Assembly (NCBI GenBank): GCA_001598975.1
Contig: BBXU01002782.1
Span: forward strand, 1 to 55,379
Reading direction: 5' to 3'
From: Parachlorella kessleri
Lineage: Eukaryota > Chlorophyta > Trebouxiophyceae > Chlorellales > Chlorellaceae
DNA length: 55,379 nt
Shown here: positions 47,294-55,379 of the stretch, in pieces
Position numbering within the stretch: the first letter of the stretch is position 1
Layout: every line of letters starts with the position of its first letter
Program-made: the position numbers and the translations under genes
The notes under the pieces: generated by a model
Databases searched by the model: none
Told to the model about the DNA's origin: nothing
The model's input: only the letters and a program-made list of their open reading frames with translations

Positions 47294-48646
47294 AACCTAT
47301 AGTATGCGGCGCGACTGGAGCTACTATACAGTCCATGACTTAGCCTCCACACTGCCAGGACGGCGCCACAGGAGAGGGGCATTGCTAGCAGCTTAGGTAC
47401 TGGTCAGGGGAGGCAGTAACAGACGGGGAGCAAGGGCTCCAGACGGGCAGAGGCAGGGTCAGGCACAGCTAGGGGTGCTGGCAGCAAGCAGAGGTCCTGT
47501 TAGCCACGACCGGAGGTGCTAAAACATCTGCACGGCAGTTTGGCTGCTCTCAGTAGGTCCAATGCAATGCATTTAAAAGCTGTGTCAATGGCGGCCTGGC
47601 GTTGGCATGCCTGTGAACGCAAGGAATGGAAGGGGGATGCCATGACGTAGGGGTAGGTATAGCTGCTGTTTGAGAACAGGCATCCTTTCGAATCGTAATT
47701 TCGGTAGGCTTGGCTAGCCCTAGTTGCATGCGACCACGGAGGAACTCGCTGGCTGATTTGAGCTGCAGACAAACTGAAACAACACCAGGCTACTCATGGA
47801 ATGGCCAGGTGGCTATGGTTTGGTGAAAATCTTCAAAGTCTTCTGTAAAGCACCCTGGCCATGATATGAGTGACAGACTAAATAGTGGCACATAGTCAGC
47901 CACAGAAACAGCTAGAACATATTGCTAGTTTCCAGGGGCCTTCACCAGCAGGTTGACAAGACCCTGGCCATGGTATACCATGGCTGCTGTTGCAATCATT
48001 ACTACTAACCAACCTGCCTACTAACTGAAAAGCTTAGGCCTGGGAATGGCCTACCCCTTATCTGTTCTGGCGGCCATTCTCCTCCTCACCTGCATCCCGG
48101 GCATTCTACAACTGAGGCAAGCCCCAGATCCCAGTTTAGCCTTATCGCCTCACTGTTTGCACTACCTGCCACCCTTTCCAACAACTGCATTCAGCGCCAA
48201 ACAGTTGACCCCTACCTCCTCCTGAACTTCCTGCTATCATAAGTAAATCCTGCCTATCAGAGTTCCTAGGGGTGGGCAAGGCGACCTGCTCCAGTATCGG
48301 TCAGCCTTGCCACCTCAAGTGCTCCACCATAGCTGTGATAAAGTCTACCTCAGAACTGCAAAACGCCGTGAGGCCGCCCTTGTGCTAGAAGGGCAGTGTC
48401 CAGCTGCTTTAGCCTGCGGGGGCAGACGTTTCAAGTTGGTGCACAAACACTCGTTAAGCCCCGCCCTGTCAGCTTCAGCTCCTGCCACAGGCCATATGCA
48501 GAATGTGCACTTTCATCGCTTCACAACACGAGAAGGGATTCTCGAGCAGAGAGAGTTCCGCAGTGGCACTGGGATGCAGGGCGATGCAGCCAACATATTT
48601 GCCAAACGAAAACACGGCAGCTTGGCAGGAGCATTAGCGGACTCAC
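47294..48646. other. Convergent 3' region between ACLB and the F-box-LRR gene
   Basis: Holds the ACLB 3' UTR and, at its right end, the unresolved last part of the minus-strand F-box-LRR gene. No independent gene recognised. Confidence 0.45.
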
Positions 48647-51600
48647 CACTTCACTGAGCTGTCTTTCCAAACGCCTAGCATCTTCCTGCACAGGGAGGGG
48701 CTCACACTGGCAGTCAGCTCGCACTCACATGCAGACCGGCTGCCCCATGTAGCCCTGTTCACATCATTGCTGCATGTGGCTGACCCATGTTCCTCGCAAT
48801 AGGTACGGCACTGCAGCAGCAGAACAGCTCCCTCTGGCTCCTGCCTCCCCCAGAAACCTCACACTCTTTAGGTTCCGGGACAGAGAGCGCCCCACAGAAG
48901 AACAGTGAGGGGCCCCCTATCGGTTCACCTGAGGTCCATGCTCCGGATGGCCTTGAAGCCTTCGGCAGCCTGGGCCAGAAGCGGCGCTGCTGCCTCCATA
49001 TAGATGCAGAAGGAAAGGTCTGCCACCTCCAGCGAGGGCAACCGGTGCAGCACCTGCACAGTGTGGTTGGTATAGTGCCACTGGGTCTTCTGGGAAACAA
49101 CCCGGTCGGGGCGGGTGCCATGCGGCTGACCTGGTATTGCCAGGACTGTGTGGTCTGCCGTGCATGAGCAGCAGCATGCAGGCTGCGCAAGTACAGCACA
49201 TTTCATACCCATCAATTCAGAGGCGCACTCCTCGGCAGCTGCCTACACCAGCCAAGGCAGGAGCGTCAGTCACTGCCAGCTCATTGCCTGCAAGTGACCA
49301 GGCCCGCACACATCAGTCACCTCGGGTATCCGGGGGAAGGTGTTTCCCTGCGCCAATAGCTCCTTGAGGCTTCGCATCAGCCACAGCCCCTCCTGCAGGT
49401 TTGGAATGCCATGGCAGGCAGTGAGTCGTGCCTGTGGAGGCAGGTTTGTATGATGCTCCAGCCGCCTGGGGCCACTATTCTATCGTCCTGCCTTTCAACA
49501 TACGGGCGACCCGTCCATCTCGTCTCGCTTTGCAGCCTGAGCTTCGAGTAGTCCATGCAACCCGGGTATGCCCCATGCGCAAGCTAAACGGCCGAGCATT
49601 CCAAATAGTCAATGACTATGTGGAATGGATCCACTGGTGGACACGAATTGGCCGGTGGAGGCCAAACGGAGGCCAGGCTGTAGCTCACCGTCTTAGGGGC
49701 TGACTAAGGCACAAACGCATGTGGGCTGAAAAGCAAAGAGCACTTGGAAATGCCGCTTTTGCCAAGACCTCACCGGCAAGTCTACCAAGAAGTTATGGCT
49801 GAGGTCCAGGTGTGTGAGCCCGCTAAGCTGGCAGCACACAGCCGGCACAGTAGACAGCTGCGACCGCCGCAATTCCAACCGCTGCAACACACTTGAAGCA
49901 GGAGGCCATGACCAGACCACATTGGCAGCCCATGCTGCCAACGCCCGACTTAGGCCCTCATTACCTCTATTGCCTCTGTGACCGTTGTCATAATCCGCGT
50001 GGTTAGGGTTCATCCGACAAGTGCATGCATCGCAAACATATGCAAGTGTGTTTTGCTCACAATTGGAGCCAGCAGACCTCCTCGCAACACCCTCCAAGGC
50101 CACCAGAGAACCAGGGTCTTTGCTGCCCATACCACACCTTGAGGGCCGGCAGGTGCTGCAGGCAGGACAGCGCATCCTCCCCTTGGTGCATGCCATGCTC
50201 AAAGATGTTGTCGCTGAGGTCCTGCAGTGCTACAGCAAGCCTCAGTGGATTTTTCTCCAGGAGATGACGCGTTGCATGTTGATGACAGGCTACATCCGAG
50301 GGTGGACATGCAGCCTGCAGCCCGAAACCAGAGCTGGCAGTCATCACATGAGACCACCCAGAAAAGGGCGGAGTGCCGCGCGCTGGATCAACGGTTCGTC
50401 TGCCTTACCAAGCTTGTGAGCGCCTTGAGGCCGGTCAGGTTGACAGGCAGCGACCTAGTCTTTGTTTCTCTGCAGGGAGCATGAACGAACTTGTTTGATG
50501 TGCCCACCAAAAAGTCTCAGGCCGTAAGTGCCCACCAAAAAGTCTCAGGCCGTAACATCTCCCTGTGGAGGTTAGCAGCCGCACGCCGAACCCAGCCACC
50601 CTCAACCCATGTAATGGCTACAGGAGCTGTCGGGATGGAGCGCTCCTTCCTGCCACCTAGCCCTTTTCCGGGTGTGCCAAGATGCAGCTTACAGCATCTG
50701 CAAGTATCACTGTGTCCCCAGCCTTCCTCCCCGCCTTCCGCCCACAGCTTGGACGACCTGGCGGTCGGACAAACAAACCAGGCCGTCTGAGGATCACCTG
50801 AACATTACCAGCTGGGGTTGTGTTTCAGTAACAGGAGTGTGTTACGGCCACACCTACCTAAGCTCCAGCACTTCCAGCCGGGGCAGCTTGGCCAGCGCCT
50901 CCCAGGCGTGCATCATGCTAAGCACCATGCTGGTGCCATTCAGCCGCACGTGCCGCAGCTCACTCAACTTCCACAGGCTCTGCGGCAGGAAGGTGATGGC
51001 GGTGCCCGAGACATCCAGAGCCTCCAGGCTCTTCAGGCGGGTGATGCCTGGGGGCACATGGGTGATGCCTGCAGTCCAGCGGGAACACTGGTAAGCCGGA
51101 AACGGCATAGCGCCACATGACAAATGGGCTGCCAGTGAACACCAGCAGTGCAACACCAAGGGCGTCTGAGGCTTGCCCGACAGGAGTCTGGCTCTGCAAC
51201 AAGCATTGCTGAAGAGCGTGCGCAACCGTCTCCTTCTACAGGTAGATATAGAGCCGTTTCCCAGCACTTTCATGCTAGCGGAGCATGTACGTACCCATTG
51301 ATGTGAGCGCCAGCTCCCGTAGGTTCTTCAGCTTCAGAAGCACGTCAGGGAAGGCATCTAGAAAGGATCCTGCCATCTCCTCAGCTTGGCGAGAGCAGTG
51401 GAGGGTGAAGGACTGCATGCACGGCAACGGCCACGGTGAAAGCTAACCAGAAGCCAGCAGCTATTTTGGGTGCACATGACAGGTTCACGTGGTCGGCCCC
51501 AAGGGCAGGCCCTTACTTTTGGGTATGTGGTGCGACAGATTTGTAATGTCCACATGAAGCAGGCTCTCACAACCCTTTCACAATGAACGAAGGGTGCAGC

Positions 51601-53205
51601 TGTCAAGGCAACATGCCCTTTAGCCGAGCATAAACCCACCCTCAGCTGTTTGAGCTGCTCCAGCGGCGCCAGGTCCTGTGCTGTCAAATTCCTGGCGATA
51701 CAGGTGACAGCAAGCGTCTGCAAGTGCTGCAGGGCCCCCAGGTCGCTGAAGCTGGCCCCCTGAAAGGTGTCTGAGCAACTGATGATGCGCAGCTCCTGCA
51801 AAGTAGAACACACAGACGGTCTTCCATGGCTGCGTGCCAATGGTTGGTACATCCCAGAGTATTGCATAAGAGCATCCCACACACCTTCAAGAGTGCAGAT
51901 GTGCAGTTAAGTGTCGAGGCCGGGTACATGCATCAAATAAAAAGCAGCAGTTTGGAACGAGTCCTATCCTTCCTTTGCCTTCATCCACCGGGAGTTCTTT
52001 TCGTATCTATGTACCTGCAGTCCCGGCAGCTGTCGAAACAGCGGCCGCAGCCCATGTCCCGCTGTGCTGAAGGAGTGGGTTGGGTCCATGCTTGAAAACC
52101 TGCACAGGTTGGCCCATGGTGCGTGGTATAAGGTTTTGGTCTTTGATACTCATATGGTGCACCCTCCCATCTACAACGACACAATGCCGGGTCAAGGAGT
52201 GGCTCGCGGGTCCAGCTCAAGCAAGAAATCACGCAGCAAAGTTTGCGAGAAGAACGCATCTACCACGTAATGGATGCCACTGACATGAGCACCAACTTCT
52301 TCACAGCCGCTGCTCGGGGCCGTAGCCATTTCTCCACCGCAGACCGCAGCAGCCGGCGGCGGCTCGTCAGCTCGCCTAGGTCGCTGGCGTCCTCATCGGG
52401 GTCTTTGGCTAGTACTAAACCCTTCTCCAAAAAATTGATGTGCAGCTCCTGCACTAGAAATTGATGATGGTTTGACAGGGCCTGGGGTAGGGTAGCAAAG
52501 CTGCCAGCCAGCCCTAGGCAGAACTGCAGCTGGCCAACATACTCTCCGGCGGACCACAGTGCGCGATGCACGGGCAGCCGGAAGCGCTTCCCCTTGCTGC
52601 CACTTGCCTGCCACACCGGGCTAGGTTGTCGCAGCAGTTCCCTGAAGCGCTTACAAACCAGCGGCAATACCTCCTGCGCAGCAGAAGACCGGTGTGCATC
52701 GTAATGTAAGATAGCAGCAACTCCGACTGCTGCTAGAAGCAGCATAGAATGAGAAAATAGGAACCCAAGGCTTGCTGTATCAACCTACCCGGCAGAAACC
52801 CTGGTGGGCAGACAACTTATCGAACACTTCTTGAAGTGTCTCAGCTGACAGGTCCGATATGGTGGTGTCCCCACAGCATGGAGCTGCCACGGACGCCCTC
52901 CGTGCGGCTCGTTGTCGTCTGCCTGCTGGCGGCTGGCCTGCTGACGCGCTTGCCACGGCAGCTGCCTCCGTTGCTGCTGTCTCACTTGATGTTGTTGTTG
53001 CTGCTGCTGTAGAAGCCGGCCTTCTGCTAGTAGACCGCCGGCTGGGCCCTGATGCTGAGGGGCCCTTTCTCTTGAGCACCACTTTTCGTGGCACCGCCAT
53101 TTTCCTGGCTGCGCTCTTCCTGCCAGTCTTGCCGGTCACTTTGCGCAACTTGCGCGTGGCCGCTGCTGCAGGCTTCTCGGCCAGGGATGACCTTCGGGTT
53201 TTCAT
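48647..53205 (-). CDS. F-box/leucine-rich-repeat protein with basic N-terminus, 3' end unresolved
   Basis: Probably an SCF-type substrate receptor (inference from domains). Exons with matching phases: 53205-52789, 52673-52264, 52066-52015, 51795-51640, 51412-51295, 51068-50858, 50469-50409, 50221-50138, 49881-49774, 49392-49321, 49053-48929, giving about 604 residues; a further segment ending EDARRLERQLSEV (donor at 48647) follows, but its start and the stop codon are not fixed. The first about 75 residues are rich in Lys/Arg/Ser/Ala (RKLRKVTGKTGRKSAARK), like a nuclear or nucleic-acid-binding tail. The F-box is about 112-160: ISDLSAETLQEVFDKLSAHQ joined to EVLPLVCKRFRELLRQPSPV. LRRs follow from about 275 with regular spacing: LRPLFRQLPGLQELRI, LKNLRELALTSMG, LKSLEALDVSGTAI, LPRLEVLELRE, LKALTSLDLSDN, LPALKRLELRRSQL, LSGLTHLDLSHN, MRSLKELLAQGN, LPSLEVADLSFC. 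The continuity of the LRR register across exon joins supports the model. Confidence 0.88.
50501..50556. repeat. Two tandem copies of a 28-bp unit in an F-box-LRR intron
   Basis: TGCCCACCAAAAAGTCTCAG followed by GCCGTAAG, then the same unit ending GCCGTAAC: 27 of 28 identical, head to tail, in intron 50857-50470. Confidence 0.95.
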
Positions 53206-55379
53206 TGGCTATTGATCACTCTACTTGAGGTCTAACGTCAGCCCTCCGCACGCATTGAGGACTGCCGTCCTCGGCTGCTGACGTATGCGTTTCAGAAGCC
53301 TGGTGCAGATTAGGTGTTTTGAAACAGGTTGCATTGGATGCTGCGGCGCCTGCTGTGGCACCTTGGCACCTTGGAGAATCTCGGCATCCAATGTTGACGG
53401 TGGCCCATGCGGTGGCCGGTAGTGCGCTCGGAGCCAGGGAGGGGTCGCGGAGCCCCATTAACCGCTATTCCGCGAAGGGGGGATCTGGGCCTCCGCGAGG
53501 CCTCCGCGAGGAATCAGGGAATGCCAAGGCACCCATCCCAGGGCTAATTTGTGCTCCTTTTTTCAATCGGTCATTGGTTTTAATATATTTATAAATAGTC
53601 TTTAGCTGTGGTGAAGGCTACGGCCCTCAGCTGCAGGCATGAGAGAGTCATGTCAATGACAGCCAGCTACAAACCAGCATCGAGCACGTCCTTGCGCAGC
53701 AGGAAGTCTGTATGCTTCAATCAGTTGTAAAGGCAGCAGCCAAACACGCAGTCAGTCCATCTGCTACAGCATGCTGCAATGCTGGGCTTTTCGAACCAGC
53801 TGACAAGCACAGCCCATGAACTGTACCTCCAGACACTCGGAGGCTATACCTTACAGTAGCAGTTATGGCTTCTGAAGGAAGCTGTGCGAGGCAACTTGGC
53901 AGTCTGACTTTACTGTGTGGCGGCACTTGGTGCGCTGAAGGTAAGAACGGCCCTCAACACTGGCTGCACTGCAACCAGCAGCACCTAGCAGCTGCTGAGG
54001 TCACATCTGCAGAGGAGCACCTGCTTTCAGTGGATGCCTGGAGGCATCCGTCGCAGCGCTGCAAAGCTTTGTTGCAAAGCCAGCTGGGATTTCCTGGGGC
54101 ACAAGCATAGTTGACAGTCTGTCAATCAGACACCTGTGCTGATCCCTACCAAAGCTGTGATTGATGATGACAGTAATACAAGTTGCAACAAGTCACTGGC
54201 GACGCAGCTCCAGCCCCAGCAGCCCTACAGCACCGTGGCCAGCAGAACCGCTTAAGCATAGCAGCATTGTAGGCATTAGCAGGGGCCCCGTGATGCATCA
54301 GGCACACAGCCAGCCCCAAACATTAGACCGGCGGCTGGAGTACGTCTCAGCAGTTGTGTATGGCTAGGTGGCATGCGCAATGCTGCCCAACAGCCTTCTG
54401 TACCTTTGCACACGTATTGACCAGCAGGGTTTTGCTTTAGACGCATGACACCATAGCTCATAGCCCCGCCTAGATTCATGGCATGGGTCCAGCCTTAAAA
54501 CGTGTCCCTATGCATCCCTGTGCACCATCATGGAATGGTAAGAGCTGGTAATGGTGCTATCAGTACTGGACCAGCCGCGGAGTCCCATTACCTCCTCGCC
54601 CGCTGACTGGATGGGCCCTTATTATTGACTATTGACCTTGCATCAGTCTCACTCGCATTGATCCACAGCTGTAGAGTAAGGTTCCCCCACACCCCTTCGA
54701 AAGTATTGTGAGATCAAGGGTAATTTAGGTGGTGAAACGTCGAAGCCCAACACGTGCACACCTGATGACCCTTCGCCGCATCCTAACTTGTTATCTCCCC
54801 TAGAGGGGTAGCCGCACAATCAGCAGCAAGCCTTGATGTTATGGGCTGCAAGCACAAATACCTTCAGCATCCCTCCCAGGGCCTCATCTTGGTGCAAGGG
54901 GTGCTAAAGACTGGTTGGACAGTGTCACAGCTGCTCAATGCTCTCCCTGCCCATATATTGCTAGCAAGTTACAGGCCTGGGGTGATGCAGCCCCAGCCAG
55001 CAGAAACCCCCCTCTTCAGAAGCCATTCATACCATACTTGCAAATTGAATTGCAAACAAACACTTCCCAGGCTGTATCATGCTGCCAGGCATCCCTGGAA
55101 GTGGTTTTATACAAGGCCGCGGCTGCTACGTGCTCCCACAACCCCCAACAAAGAATAGCTGCCATGGGCCCTTATGACGGAGAGCACCCTAACCAGCACC
55201 ATAGCCCCTCTTCATCAGCCATTCACAGTGAAAGTCCTAAACCTCTCCCAGGGCTGCAACATGATGTGAGGGGTGGTTAGGAGTGATATGGTGCAGTGCC
55301 GCATGCTTGGCGTGCTCCCACCGCCTCCTACGCATGCTGGGCAGCACCCGCCCCTATGACCAGGAGCACTGCAGCCAGC
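53206..55379. other. 2.2-kb right-end region, no gene supported
   Basis: Should include the F-box-LRR promoter. It contains a perfect 10-bp inverted repeat (CATTGGATGC at 53332-53341 and GCATCCAATG at 53384-53393) and a tandem CACCTTGG pair between its arms. Open frames such as 53865-54110 and 54841-55158 (plus) have no recognised motifs. Parts of a gene lying mainly outside the window could be present. Confidence 0.4.

Noticed and set aside
1..55379. CRISPR array, prophage, transposase or integrated virus
   Set aside because: No regularly spaced repeats, no terminal-repeat pair with coding content and no transposase, integrase or capsid motif was seen.

Overview
The window is nuclear DNA of a eukaryote, most likely a green alga (Chlorophyta, probably trebouxiophyte-like). 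Three things support this. The genes are split by about a hundred short spliceosomal introns. Two of the genes are typical of the green lineage: a CGLD27/Ycf36-type plastid membrane protein and a separate ATP-citrate lyase B subunit. TGTAA motifs, the usual chlorophyte poly(A) signal, lie downstream of several stop codons. Genus and species cannot be read from the sequence. All exon models were built by hand from reading frame, splice consensus and family motifs. Where exon lengths sum to a multiple of three and phases match at every junction, I treat the model as strong.

Layout, left to right. (1) A sphingoid-base/sphingosine kinase on the minus strand (about 266-5903, 3' end outside the window). 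Its 2.4-kb second intron holds a complete ERV1/ALR-type sulfhydryl oxidase gene on the opposite strand (3515-4903). (2) An F-box-like plus RCC1-propeller protein on the minus strand (7398-10960). It is divergently paired, 329 bp apart, with a NEDD8-conjugating-enzyme (UBC12-like) gene on the plus strand (11290-13058) whose catalytic cysteine and HPN asparagine are both replaced. (3) An ERA-type GTPase with a KH domain, plus strand (14246-17040). (4) A 27-exon, 1305-residue HERC-type ubiquitin ligase on the minus strand (17851-26789), with an RCC1 propeller interrupted by a UBA domain and a C-terminal HECT domain with its cysteine. (5) A 2-kb non-coding gap, then a family-X DNA polymerase (Pol lambda-like, BRCT N-terminus), plus strand (28851-35211). 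(6) CGLD27, minus strand (36326-38338), divergently paired 438 bp from ATP-citrate lyase B, plus strand, 20 exons (38777-47293). (7) An F-box/leucine-rich-repeat protein with a very basic N-terminus, minus strand (about 48647-53205). (8) 2.2 kb with no gene I can support.

Four of the ten genes belong to ubiquitin/NEDD8 biology: the F-box-RCC1 protein, the UBC12-like E2 variant, the HERC-like ligase and the F-box-LRR protein. The others are housekeeping genes of the cytosol, mitochondrion, plastid and nucleus. The points most worth a second look are the apparently dead UBC12 homologue sharing a promoter with a possible SCF receptor, the UBA domain inserted in the HERC propeller, the nested ERV1 gene, the polymerase that seems to lack its second helix-hairpin-helix, and an unusually high share of GC-AG introns (5 of 102 modelled).
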